Source: Cryptomeria japonica (taxonomy: Eukaryota > Streptophyta > Pinopsida > Cupressales > Cupressaceae). Taken from it: DNA of 64,000 nt. The stretch spans positions 317,115,041-317,179,040 of the forward strand of contig NC_081405.1 in assembly GCF_030272615.1 (NCBI RefSeq), written 5' to 3'. The notes under the pieces were generated by a model, which did not search any database, was not told the DNA's origin, and was given only the letters and a program-made list of their open reading frames with translations. The first letter of the stretch is position 1. Each line of letters begins with the position of its first letter. Shown one piece after another: positions 1 to 10,868 of this stretch. Both the position numbers and the translations under genes were made by a program.

Positions 1-898
1 TGTCAGGGCAGTTAGAAGCCATATGTCCTATTTTATCACAATTGAAGCATTTTAAAGGTAGCTTTCCTTTATACTTACCTTTGCCTCTTGGTAACCTTCT
101 GGCCAATACTGCTTCAAACTCTTCTTGCTTTCTGATTTCCTCATACTATTTGTGTACTTCTTCCATGTTTTTATGAAATCTCTCACTTGCTCCACTGTTA
201 TTTCCTTCAGAACACTCATTCATTCTATCATTATTGTCATCAGATTCACCAATATGAAAAGAACTGAATGCAGATTCTACTTTATTTACCGAAGAACCAC
301 TGTTATCAAAATTACTTAACTCAAATGCATGTAGCTTACCAATACTGGAATCCAAAGAGACTGGCATGTTTGGTACAGACCTTAATTTATTGATTGCAGA
401 GACTCGAATGGCATAACTAGGTAGAAGGGTTCTCAACAACTTACTTGTTACGTCCTTTTCTTCAATAGTTCCTCCTGCTCCTTTAATTTGATTGACAATT
501 TCCTTTAACCTTGTATTGTATTAGGTTATGTTCTCACCTTCATTCATTCTCATGGATTCAAGTTGTCCTCTTAGACTATCTACTTTTTCTCTTTGGACAT
601 GTTCATCACCACCATACACAGATATGATCTTCATCCACATTGCTTTTGCATCATTATAGCCTTCTAGATCATTAAACTCTGAGTCGGTCAATGCTGATGT
701 TATTTCAATCATAGCTTGAATATGTTCTTTCTTTGCTTTTATCTCTTCCAAGGTCATCAGGTTGGTGCTAGGTGCTATGTAATCATTCTCCAAATAATAT
801 GTTGCATATTCTCCAATTCCTGATAAGTGTAGCTTCATCCTTTTCTGCCATGTGGAGAAACTTGACTTGTTCAGCTTTGGTGCGTCCCTTTTATACAT
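1..898 (-). pseudogene. gag: copia gag (UBN2-type capsid plus CCHC zinc knuckle), partial, two in-frame stops
   Basis: A single minus-strand frame runs from an ATG at 898 to the window edge. It matches plant copia gag: an N-terminal block with the STWQKRMKLHL-type signature (the usual 'W..M..HL' opening), then the capsid region with AMWMKIISVYGG and an arginine/leucine-rich segment. Near the edge, at about positions 51 to 4, there is an intact zinc knuckle of CX2CX4HX4C form (CFNCDKIGHMASNC). The frame is kept throughout but is broken by two stops, at about 519-521 and 143-145, so the gene is dead unless read through. It is preceded by a PBS at 948-960. The remainder of gag-pol is outside the window. 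Confidence 0.85.
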
Positions 899-947
899 CT
901 TCGGATCTTTTCTTCAAGTACCTTTAAAATTTTCTTCCAGAGTCCTT

Positions 948-960
948 AGCTCTGATACCA
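948..960 (-). other. primer-binding site of element A (tRNA-iMet)
   Basis: The minus strand reads TGGTATCAGAGCT just after the LTR end, the standard plant copia PBS complementary to the 3' end of initiator methionine tRNA. Two bases separate it from the LTR terminal CA. Confidence 0.9.
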
Positions 961-962
961 AT

Positions 963-2469
963 TGTAAAGCTATGATGCTAATAGTAAAAAAGATGAGAGG
1001 GGGGGTGACTCATACAAACTTAATCTTGAATATATTCAACAGATTCAACCTCGGTAGCATATACTTCTGAATATATAACCAAAACTATAAAACATTCAAA
1101 CTCCTGAACAGATAATCATCACAACACATATAACACCAAATTTAATGTAGAAACCCAAATAGGGAAAAACCACTGTGGGATTTTGGACCCACTAAGAAAT
1201 ATACCCTCTAGACTATGCTCGGTTAAAAGAAAATCATGTTAAAGATTACAAACACATTGCTAGATGTGACCCAGTTAAGGGATTTCCCTCAGACTTGTTA
1301 GAGTCTTGCACTTTGTTAGAAGTGACCTTGTCAAAGAATTTCAAACACTCATTTAGAATGTTACCTTGCTAGAGGATTTACAAATAAGACTGTTAGGTCC
1401 ACTCGGTTAAGAGATTTTCTGTCACTTTACAAAATAACAGTAATAAAAATATATCTGCAACTTCACATCTAAAATGCTAAAGTAGATTCTTATTTTCTCA
1501 AAACAATATTGTCATAAGACTTATCTAATCCCTTGATGGGCTTGTTGGGCTTCTCAATCTGTTCTTCATTTAGATCTTCAAGCTTTTGAGCTCGGTAAAC
1601 ATTCTTGTACTATCACTGTGCATACATTTGCCCGCATATATTGTTTATCAACAATTCCTTATTTATAAACAATTTTTGACCACTTAATCTCCTTGATCAC
1701 ATTTCCCATGATCAATCTTAGCCATCAGATCATCAAACTTGACTAGGTTGAATGTATCCTTCGATCTGAAAATGTTTTACCTCACCTCGGAACTTGCATT
1801 CCTTCCTAGGAACTTGTGCTAGGTTATTGCAGTTCAATCTGTGCTATAGATCTTCCTCCTAATTTTCCACTGTCGTAGATCCTTAACAAACTTCTTGCAA
1901 GACAAACCAATCATTTGTTCATCTCCAGCTCATCAGCATCCTTCATTAAATAATTATTTTATCCATCCAATGTGATCTATTATAACTCGGTTGTTACTCG
2001 GTTAATACTGAACTTCGCTCGGTAGACATTCTACCTTTGTTAACTGATATCGATAACCTTAGGGTTTACCGACTAGGTACCTTATGGTTTACTGACTAGG
2101 TACCTTACAGTTTACCGACTAGGTTCCTTGCTTAGTGACATAATACAATATTAAACTTATAATCAACAACATGTGTAAGATATCAAAACAATCAAAACAA
2201 CATGATCTCATCATTGTCTAACTCGGTAATAGTTGCCCATTGAATAACTTATTTCTCCCCTTTATTATCACATTCTTTCTATGTCACTTACCGACCTCTT
2301 AATACTCATCAAGACATACTTCTCAAGATATGGCAACATCATACTGAATTAGAAAATCAATTTCTTGACATCAATGACAAAATAATATTATTAAGACGGT
2401 AATCATCCTTCTTTAGTTATATCAACAATCTCCAACAACCTTCTCAATATCCTTATTGAAATGCCAACA
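963..2469 (-). repeat. LTR of element A (about 1.5 kb)
   Basis: On the minus strand the segment begins TGTTGGCATTTC and ends in CA two bases before the PBS. It contains a G-run motif about 30-50 bp from the PBS-proximal end (994-1012) that recurs at the same place in the LTRs of B, C, E and F. A three-copy 23-bp tandem repeat lies at 2064-2132, and the string TCGGT(A/T) recurs many times. A second TGTTGGCATT start exists 26 bp outward (ending at 2495), so the outer boundary is uncertain. The matching LTR is off-window. Confidence 0.7.
2064..2132. repeat. three-copy 23-bp tandem repeat inside LTR A
   Basis: Copies begin at 2064, 2087 and 2110, each starting GTTTAC(C/T)GACTAGGT and differing by a few substitutions. 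It lies in the U3-like half of the minus-strand LTR, where tandem repeats can act as enhancer-like elements; that role is inferred only. Confidence 0.8.
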
Positions 2470-2495
2470 ATCTCCTTTCTATTGTAATGCCAACA

Positions 2496-2621
2496 ACATC
2501 ATCTTCAAGTTATTAATGGTTTAAAAGTTATAGGTGTTGGAAAGTGAAGGTTTTTTTCAAAATGTTCATCTAAGTGTCAAAGCTGGTCAAAACATGGGAA
2601 TCAGTATTGTGAGTTCACCCA
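2496..2621. other. unassigned junction between LTR A and the B integrase frame
   Basis: About 125 bp between the end of recognisable B coding sequence (near 2622) and the outer end of LTR A. It is either a decayed piece of the variable integrase-RT linker of B or sequence just outside LTR A. On the minus strand it ends with GAAAGGAGAT, a polypurine-like string directly abutting LTR A, which would be odd for a simple insertion. Confidence 0.5.
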
Positions 2622-4118
2622 ACATTTATGCTCTTCAATATCTTATTCAATCTTTTGTTATAACATCTATATGCTTTACTCTTAGTAGAATAACCAAAAA
2701 ATATTCCTTCATCACTTCTAGGATCAAATTTTCCCAATGCATCATCCCTTCTAATGTAGTATTTACTTCCAAATATTCAGAAATATATAAGAGTAGGGGT
2801 ATGACCAAACCATAATTCATAAGGAGTCTTATCGGTATCACCTTTTATGTGTGCTTTGTTGAAAGTGTATACAATGGTATTGACAACTTCTCTCCAATAG
2901 ATATAAAATAATTTATCTTTAGTCATCATTATCCTTGCTGCATCCAATATGGTTCTATTTTTCCTTTCCACCAGTCCATTTTGTTGTGGAATTCTAGGTG
3001 CAGAAGGTTATCTTCTGATTCCATTGTTCACACAAAAGTTGTTGAGTTCACTGGATGTAAACTCACCTCCTTGATTTGATATTAAGCATTTTATCTTCAA
3101 TCTTGTCTTAGTCTCAACCATATCTTTGAAGATTCTAAATTTCTCAAGAGCTTCTGATTTTTCTTTTAAAAATGCAACCCACATCATTCTAGAGTAGTCA
3201 TCGATAAGTAACATAAAATATCTATCCCCTTGAAAAAATTTAGTCCTTGTTGATCCACACAGATCAGTATGAATAAGATCAAGAATTTCATTAGATTTAT
3301 CATGTATTCTTCTAAAAGAAGTTTTTACTTGCTTACCCATTTGACATTTTCTACATACCAGATTATAAGGCTTAACAATCTTGGGAAAATCTCTGACAGA
3401 CTATGTTGAATTGATCTTCACTATGCAATTAAATTTACATGACACATCCTCTTATGCCATAACCAACTTTCATCAATCTGAGCAATCAAATGAGGTTTCC
3501 CACCAAAGTTCAAATGAAAAATATTTCCATTGGTTTGGGTTCCGGAAGCAATTTCCAATCCAGATCTATTGATGATCTTGTATTTTCCATCCTTGAATTG
3601 TAAATGAAATCCTCTATCCATCATCTGACATACACTTAAAATATTATGCTTCAAGCCTTCAACATAATAAACATTATCAGTATTAGTCTTACCATTAATG
3701 ATATTGTTCCTTTCCCTTTGATCCTACATGCCTTGTTGTCTCCAAATCTGACTAGTCTGCCATCAAATTCTTGTATACTTGTTATAAATTTTCTCTTGTC
3801 ATCGGTCATGTGACATGAGCATCTACTGTCTATAACCCATTCATCCTTTTTTTCAATTTTAGAAACTAAAGCCTTCTCATTAGTATGAGTTGCTTCAATG
3901 ACATGTTTTGAAGAATCATCCTTGATAGCAATAAAGACCCAATCTTTACCTGAGCTTTTGTTGCCAGTTCCACTTACAAGTTCCTCTTCATCATCATCAT
4001 CATCATCATCATCAGTAATACCAAAATAATCATCACCAGCATAATAGCATGATATATACTTATTCCTTCTCAATCTAGGTCTGTTCAAATATTCCAGATT
4101 AGGCTTATAATTCTTCAC
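2622..4118 (-). pseudogene. pol: copia B pol: protease, GAG-pre-integrase and integrase, degenerate
   Basis: Minus-strand pieces in order. The protease at about 4118-3650 has the catalytic DSGCS motif changed to DSRCS, followed by CHMTDDKRKF. A GAG-pre-integrase segment at 3654-3421 ends in the zinc-binding H..H region (WLWHKRMCH). The integrase core at 3340-2777 has all three acidic residues visible: TDLCG, LIDDYS and NQGGEFTS. Integrase continues past a frameshift near 2790 (YELWFGHTP, then GYSTKSKAYRCYNKR) to about 2622. Stops and frameshifts separate the pieces. It is the same lineage as element E, sharing the HIKGD.DKTPYELWFGH block, although the LTRs differ. A run of Asp codons (GAT repeats, about 3992-4013) lies before the protease. 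Confidence 0.9.
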
Positions 4119-4386
4119 AAATCTTTCATGATTCTTAGTAGCTCTTTCAGGGCATCTAGAAGCAAATGACCAATCTTATTGCATGAAAAAAATCTGAAAG
4201 GCACTTTTCCTTCATACTTACTTCTAGTCAGTCCTTTAGGAATTCTTTTAGCAATCAGGGCATCCAACTCTTCAAGTTAGCTATCTTCCCTTTCAATGTC
4301 CTCCAAATCTTTAACATGTAATTCCTTCCAATCTATCTTTTTCTTATCGGAGGTAGATGCTTTAAATGCAGTTTTAGTTTTACTAG
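4119..4386 (-). pseudogene. gag: copia B gag, C-terminal part with degenerate zinc knuckle
   Basis: This continues the B gag after the interruption by element C. The minus strand encodes a basic linker (about 4386-4220) and a zinc-knuckle relic with FSCNKIGH near 4170-4195. Its first Cys is replaced by Phe and its last Cys is lost by frameshift; element E has the intact equivalent. It joins the protease frame upstream of 4118 across stops and shifts. The first five bases next to C (4382-4386) form one side of the target duplication. Confidence 0.7.
4382..4386. repeat. target-site duplication of element C, left copy
   Basis: ACTAG here matches AGTAG at 12358-12362 at four of five positions. 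Both lie in the gag of B, which reads on across C. Confidence 0.65.
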
Positions 4387-5537
4387 TGTTACTACTTATC
4401 AAATTGCCATTAGTTTTTATATTCAAAGTCAAACTATATACTCTAGTCGGTTAACACTACCAAATCATGCAGTCAGTATACACAGAGAAGTCGGTATGCA
4501 TAGTCTAGTCAGTTACAGAGGAAAGCAGTCACAAAACGCAGTATACACTGAGCTATCTACCAAGTATCTTTTTGTGTCTACCGAGCAGCAAAGATGACAC
4601 ACCAAGTTGATATACACCAAGTGAAACGTGTTACCAAATTCATTGAACCTGGACATGCACATGAAAACATGTTACAAGATCGAGGCACATCTAACCGTTA
4701 TTACATTAGAAATTGCACTAGAAGATTGTGTATGATTTTGAGATCAATCTAACCAATGAAATATTTTGGATAGTTATTCATTCAAGGAATCATGTTTGTA
4801 AGATCAAAGCAATGAATTGGATCACCGTCTTAAGAGATCTATTTATATAGCATGAGTTAAGGGTGTATACATGAGTGTAAGAAGATTGTTACAGAGACAC
4901 ATAGGTCACTGAGAAGGTTTTCAGAGAACAGTCAAAGAACAGAGTAAACAGAAGGGTTTACCGAGTTACTATATGGGTTACTGAGGTATGCTATAAGAAA
5001 GGTAATCTATCCTAAGCACATAGAATCTGCTATAACTTTTCAGATGTAAAGTTGTAGATATTTGTAATGACTTTATTGTAATATTGTGAAGTTGTAAGAG
5101 AAACCTTTAACAGGGTAAAAGACTCTAATCAAGTCTATAAATTGTAAAACCTCTAACCAGGTGCAGCATTTAGATTAAGTGTTGTAAAATCCTTTAGCAG
5201 GGTAGATCTAACAGATCTTGTTACTCCTAATAGGGTAAGCTATTAGAAATAGTTAATATGTAGCTCTAACCGAGCACTCTTTATTATTGCAGTAGTAAAG
5301 TTGTGGGTGCCATACCCACCGCAGTTTTTCTCTCTAACCAAGAGTTTCTGCGTAACCAAAATATATGTGTTATGGAGTGAATCATGTATGATTGTTATCT
5401 ATTTGTTTTAGCTTTATTTTATGTTACTGCACTATTATGTTTATGCATAACAGTAAAGTTATTATTCAAGAAAAGTTTTGGAGTACTGATTCACCCCTCC
5501 CCTCTAAGTACAATAGCTTTCCATATTGGGCCTAACA
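4387..5537 (+). repeat. 5' LTR of element C (1151 bp)
   Basis: Starts TGTTACTACTT and ends GGGCCTAACA. It has the same length as the 3' LTR, and by eye I see no net indel. I counted about forty mismatches in the first ~480 bp, mostly transitions, with fewer after that, so the insertion is old. It contains the pyrimidine motif GATTCACCCCTCCCCTCT at 5488-5505, near the PBS end, and many copies of ACCGAG/TCGGT-like hexamers. Confidence 0.95.
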
Positions 5538-5539
5538 AT

Positions 5540-5552
5540 TGGTATCAGAGCT
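5540..5552 (+). other. primer-binding site of element C (tRNA-iMet)
   Basis: TGGTATCAGAGCT, two bases after the LTR end; the standard copia initiator-Met PBS. Confidence 0.95.
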
Positions 5553-5599
5553 TGAATCTTGGAAAAGGGTTTAACTACCTAGAGAGAAAGATCTTATTA

Positions 5600-7034
5600 A
5601 TGGAAGGCTAGAAACAATCTCAGAGGATTGTGTATCTACAAGAAGAGTTGGATCATGCTAATCAAGTGATTGCAGACATGCAAAGGCAAATGCAAAAATC
5701 TCTGAAAGTAAGAAGAAGATTATCTGATGACTTGCAGGATTCTCAAGAGTTAGTGGAACAAATTGAGACATTATCTGAGAATAGTATATTTGAAGAGACT
5801 GAAGAAATGATTGAAGTATTGAAAGAAAAGAACAAAGCACTGGCTGGTCAACTAAAAGCAATGAAAAGAGAACATGAACATTTCAGCACACAAATGACTG
5901 AAAATCTAGATGCATTAAGGACAGCTAAGGATAAAGCAAGAGATCTAGAAAGAGGGAAATAACAACTTGAAGTCTTAGTACCTAATAAAAATGATGAAAT
6001 CATAAGGTTGACTGGGATTCAACAAAATATGATAGATCAACTATGTTGTGCACATCATGAAGAAATTTTGAAGAATGATGAAAATCAAGCATTGAAACTT
6101 GAAGTATCAAGGTTGACCGATGAACTTGAAACAAAGAAGAAATCCAAAGAAACACTAAAGAAGAGTTATGAAGCATCAAAGGTTTTGGATGAGCAACTGA
6201 ATACAAGAAGACCTAACAAAGAATGCAGGACTCAGTTACAACGGAAAAGACTCTACCAAGAAAGGAAATCATACTACCAAGAGAGGAGAATCATCAAAGC
6301 AAGTTGGAAATAGGAATAACATCAAAAGAAAGAAGCCAATTTGCTACTACTATGGAAATCAAGGTCATACTACCAACATATGCCAAATCAGAAAAGGTAA
6401 GCAACCGAATATCACTAAGTCCAATGGTTATTGTTACAATTGCAATAAATATGGTCACGCATTTAACCAATCTAGGACAAAGTCTGTTAACAATTATCAA
6501 AAGGAAAAATACAAAGGGTTTTGTAGAAACTGCAATAAATATGGACATAGTACCAAGAAGTGTTGGCTTAAGCAAAAGAACTACATGTGGTCTGCACACC
6601 GAGCAAACACTAGAGGTTACCGAACTCACATAGATCCTTACCGACAATATTTAGTAGTACCATGGGATTACAATACAAGGATATGGTGTGAATGTTGTGA
6701 AAAATATGGACATATTAGTGCTAACTATTTTATAAGGTTTGGAATGAACAACCGAAGATCATGGAGAAATCCTAGTATGGCATGCTTTCATTGTCACAAA
6801 GTTGGACACTTGGCTGGAGATTGCAGAGATCAACCTAGAAAAGAGAGTGAAGAAATAAAAAAAAAATTAAAGATGATTTGGAAAAAGAAGGAAATTATGT
6901 CAAATGAAGAAAGCACCTTACCTACTGAGATCAGTAAAGGTATTAAGGGACCGCATTCTCTGAAAGTTAAAATCATAATAGTTCCTATTCTATTATGTAC
7001 TAAATTCAAAATCTGCATAGTTAAGATGCATTAG
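5600..7034 (+). pseudogene. element C frame 1: coiled-coil protein with five tandem zinc-knuckle motifs (gag-like), one frameshift and three or more stops
   Basis: Begins at the ATG at 5600, 48 bases after the PBS. A TAG at 5609 and a TAA at 5960 interrupt the first part, which is Glu/Lys/Gln-rich with heptad-like spacing (about 5630-6215), so a long coiled coil is likely. One frameshift near 6215 moves the reading to the frame that carries five CCHC-type motifs at about 6339-6380, 6429-6470, 6519-6560, 6687-6728 and 6783-6824. The third (CRNCNKYGHSTKKC) and fifth (CFHCHKVGHLAGDC) are intact. The first has Tyr for its second Cys; the second and fourth have lost the last Cys (Ser, Tyr). No UBN2/DUF4219 copia capsid signature is seen. 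A role as nucleocapsid-like RNA-binding protein is inferred from the knuckles and from the position after the PBS. Confidence 0.75.
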
Positions 7035-7475
7035 TAAGTCTGAAATTCTATCAAAAATACTTTACAGGAAACCTGTCAAGTCGATGAATATAGGAAGCCT
7101 ATCAAGTTAGTAAATGAAGGAAATTTGGTTACTCGGTTAAAACAAAAAAGAGAGTAAATCAGTTAAAGAGGAACCAAGTGCATTTAATGTTTTTGACCTA
7201 ACCCACACAGAGCCCAATAAGGTATTTTGTATACTTAAAAGCATTTTCATGGTCATTTACACTTACCAAGTTTTCGAAAGAGCAGAGCAGAGTGATTCCA
7301 AGGCGATCAAACCTCATTCAAAGCAAATTCAATCTATTTACATCAAATCTCAATGCACTGTTAAGCTAGCTTACCGATCTTATCAAATTTTTATTATCTA
7401 CTGAGTGTGAAGTGTTTGTCATTTGAAATTCTGAAACCCTAAGGACTCTTTACTAGTTTTTACCTGAAATCCTAA
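7035..7475 (+). other. spacer between the two frames of element C
   Basis: 440 bp with no coding signature I recognise. Short patches such as VNEGNLVTRLKQKRE (near 7105-7155) could be decayed coding sequence, and the ACCGA/TCGGT hexamers of the LTR recur here. A 5' leader or splice region for the second frame is possible but not shown. Confidence 0.4.
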
Positions 7476-10400
7476 ATGGTACCCAAGATCCAAGATCCCA
7501 TTATCATCAAGAATGTAGAGAAGCCCTCACTGAAATACTCATTGACTCCTAAAGTCGCCTCTGAACTAGATGACAAAATAGCCTTTTCACTCATCCCAAA
7601 TCGAGTTTTGTTAGTCAAAGATGTGAGATTCTTCACCAAATGTCATGTTGAAGAACTCGGTCATGTTGAGATAAGAGACACCTATGATGAATTATGTACC
7701 GATGGTGTATTAAACAACAAGTAGGAACACATCAAAATCAAAGGATTGATTGAAGCCCTAACCTATCCTTGTGTGTTCAAGCCCTAATGGGTCAAGTTTG
7801 TTTTGAGCAGAGATCATGATGATTTCATGTGGCTAGAAGAGCAACCATTTAAAATCACCAAGGAAATCATTCATGTGATCGCCGGTTACCCTATCTATGA
7901 TCATGCACGAGATCAAAAGATGATATCATAGAAGGAATTGATTAGTTTAACTGGAGTAGAATCTGATTACAGAGGACTAAAATTGAACAATGCCATTGAT
8001 GCAAAACTTAAGTTTGCCATTAGAGTAATTGGTTATTGTTTCTTCCAATCAGCAAGGGAAAGCAGTGTACCCTATGTAGCAGTTGACATAGCTTATAAAA
8101 TTGTGAAAAAGGGAATGAAAATTGACTTATGTGAAGTGTTACTGAAAAACCTATTTGAGAATCTGAACACAATAAGGAAGTCGAAGAAGAACAAATCGTC
8201 AAATACTCTAAAGTTTGGTTCACTTCTTGTATGCATGTTTTTCTACTTTGATAAATTCTTTCCATCAGTCGGTAAAGTAGTTTGGGAGCTACACCGACCA
8301 ATAACCCATTAGATTAATGACTTTATCAAGAAGCTAGGTGATAATTTCAATGACATAATGGATGATTATTTCAGTAAATTTTAGGAGAAGATGCACAACA
8401 GGTACCAAATTCCACCCCAGCTAGTGGAGAAATATAAAGATGATATATGCTTTGAGGTAGACACTGACTATTGTTATGTGAATGTTGTGGAACCAAGAAC
8501 TCAATCTTTGCCACCTATGGGTTACGAGATTGACTTTGACATCACACAACAGCAAATTGATGCATTTCTTACATTACCAAGGCATGCTACTGAGCTAAGG
8601 TATGGAACCTATGAAGAAGTGAAGGGAAAATTAAAAATGAGCATTTTAGTACCCAAAGCTACAAGGAAAGCAACAAAGATGATAAAGGTTCTAACGGAGA
8701 AATTTAGAGAAGATTCTTCCTCCACACCTATCAAAGGCACTCTTGCCATCACCGAAGAGGAATCAGAAGCTCAAGAGGTAGCTATAACATTGAGCACCAA
8801 AATGCCTAAGGATAAAGTGTTAAAAAGAAAGAAATAGGACACTTCAAAGGCCCTACCGACTCCTCCAACAAAGAGACCTAACACTAGAGCATCAGCTGCA
8901 TCACCGAGTAAGAAACAAAAGAGTGTTACTGCTCCAAAGGTAACCAAGACCTACAATAAATCTACTCAGAGACTCATTTTGGCAAAAGAGTCTATTGATA
9001 CAGAATCTGAAGATGCAAACAAATTCTAGATTGTCAAGAGCAAGAAGGTAAATATACATAGTGTTGAAAACTTCTATGCCAATCTGAAAGAATATGGCAG
9101 ATTTGGTTCCTTTAGATATGTCAAGTATGAAACTAGAAATAATGAGGAGAAGAGACAAATTGAAGAAGCTATCATCTGCACACTTCTAAAGTTCCGGTTA
9201 GCTCCATTGGAACTAGTAAAGTCACTTCCAAATAAACTTTACTTGCATATTGATAACAGGTGGAAGTATGCAATGGACTCAGAGAAACAAATCAAAGAAA
9301 GAAGTCTAGTCCATCTATTTCCTAATATGTCTGTAGCAGAAATAAAGGAACATTTGACAACCTACAATTCAAAATTTCTTGTCAAACAAAGAGCCTTAAA
9401 ACTAATGAATGGGCTATATATTGATGTAGAAAATGAGACAAAATCAAAATGGAAAGAAATCTTCAAAATCAAAGATGTCGGTGAACAATCTACAGTTGAA
9501 ATCGTTGATGTCACTAAGCACGATGTCACTGAACATGGTCTTGATGTTACCAAACAAGACCCGGCTAACACTATTCAAATAGATGAAGATGTCATAGATA
9601 CAGAGGAACCAGAGCAGGAAATCATAGAAGGCACTACATATGCAAAACTTGTTTCTAGTGAATCTGTATTAGAACAAGTTCAGCCTTATCCACCAATCAC
9701 TCAACCTGTCTCTACTAAAGATCCTCAAGATACAGCACAAGGCACCAAAGGTCACAAGTCTACAATAGGAGAAGATACTACTCTAGAACAGACCTCTCAA
9801 GCACCTTCAAGCAACGAAAATGTAGTAGTTGAGACACCTAGTACCGAGACACCAAAAGACACCACAACGGGTACAGGAACCGACCAAATTGTTGCCTCTA
9901 CCGAGCAACCTACTGAGGGTCAGCAAGCCTCTCAAGCTATTGTCTTGGTCCAACCAACCAAAGGTAAAGAGAAGAAGGTGAAAAAGCATAGTTTCAAAGT
10001 TGCTTTATCTAAACCAATAGTGTTTCCCAATGTGGATATATCAAAATTAAAGGGCCAAGCATTCATTGATTTTGGTGAACTATGCAAAGCAAAGGCTGAA
10101 CAAGAAAAATAAATGGCCATACAAAAGAAGAATAAAGTACTTCAGAAGGTGAAGACACTACTATCCGATATGCTACCTACAGCTACAGTGTCAACCAATG
10201 CAGCCATCCACATTGAACTGGATGAACTCCTTAATCAAATAGAAACATCTAGAGTTGATGCATCTTAGTATTTAAGCAAGCTAAAAGACAAGGAGCTTAC
10301 TACAAAAATGATAGAAGATGTATAGAAATCTCTAGCTATTGGCAAAGTCAAACTTGTCAAATTCATTGCTAAGTTGTCCCCTCAACTCAAGCACATTGTT

Positions 10401-10853
10401 TATTTATTTCAGAAAATCTATACATTTTCTATATTCATTAAAGAAATTAAGAATAAAATAGATGCAATTGAGAAAGAGATCACCAATCTCTAAAATAAGT
10501 TGACCCCAGAGCCCAATTCAGGTCAAAATTTTTATACCAAGCTTCAACAACTCATGGCTCAATAACTAGAACTCAGAAATGAAGAACATAAGATCAGGAT
10601 GGATATAATGGCACTCCAGACATTATTCCTTCCTCATCTTTCATCAGTTCAAGAATAGATTAACCGAGCCACATGCCTATCTACTACACAAGAGGGAAGC
10701 ACTCTTGATGACTTAATATCACTATTGGCTAATATTCAAGCACAAAATTCTTTAATGGAAAGTGTAAAGGATGCACTCTCTGTCACTCTCATCGATGCTC
10801 AAAAAAAGTACAAATACATTTTTGACCAGTTACCACCCCTGGATGGAAATTAA
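7476..10853 (+). pseudogene. element C frame 2: unknown 1126-codon protein, one frame with 13 in-frame TAG/TAA stops and no frameshift
   Basis: One reading frame runs from the ATG at 7476 to the TAA at 10851-10853. I count 13 internal stops (nine TAG, four TAA, no TGA). I do not recognise the family. Visible parts, in order: an N-terminal globular region (7476-8830) with segments such as VIGYCFFQSARES and PPMGYEIDFDITQQQIDAFL; a basic, Lys/Arg/Ser/Pro-rich linker that could be a nuclear signal (8840-8960); and a second globular region (9040-9480, with YGRFGSFRYVKYE and LVKSLPNKLYLHIDNRWKYA). These are followed by an acidic Thr/Pro/Gln-rich, probably disordered segment (9480-9960), a basic patch KGKEKKVKKH (about 9962) and a C-terminal helical, coiled-coil-like part (10110-10850). 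No RT, integrase, protease or transposase motif is present. It could be an extra ORF of the kind seen in some plant LTR elements, or a captured and then decayed host gene. Confidence 0.65.
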
Positions 10854-10868
10854 GTTTTTGATGTTTGT

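Larger units (their letters stand above)
1..2495 (-). mobile_element. Ty1/copia element A, 5' part (LTR, PBS, gag); truncated by window edge
   Basis: Reading leftward on the minus strand there is an LTR (about 2469 to 963), a primer-binding site complementary to initiator-Met tRNA (960-948) and a copia gag that runs off the left edge at its zinc knuckle. Protease, integrase, RT and the 3' LTR should lie outside the window. The element abuts the integrase end of copia B at about 2500-2620, so I infer it inserted into B; the exact outer end is ambiguous (2469 or 2495) and no target duplication can be checked. Confidence 0.75.

Noticed and set aside
2534-2815. 93-codon plus-strand frame
   Set aside because: Antisense shadow of the copia B integrase.
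5384-5611. Hydrophobic 75-codon frame across the end of the C LTR
   Set aside because: It spans the LTR, PBS and leader; the similarity in both LTRs reflects repeat identity, and the real start follows at 5600.
9207-10112. Envelope-like protein of a SIRE-type element
   Set aside because: No signal peptide or transmembrane segment is visible; the region is acidic, Thr/Pro-rich and then basic. Position alone is not enough.
7476-10853. Reassignment or programmed readthrough of TAG/TAA as Gln in C frame 2
   Set aside because: The surrounding elements also carry TAG/TAA decay, C frame 1 has a frameshift, and nuclear plant genomes use the standard code. C-to-T deamination explains the pattern more simply.
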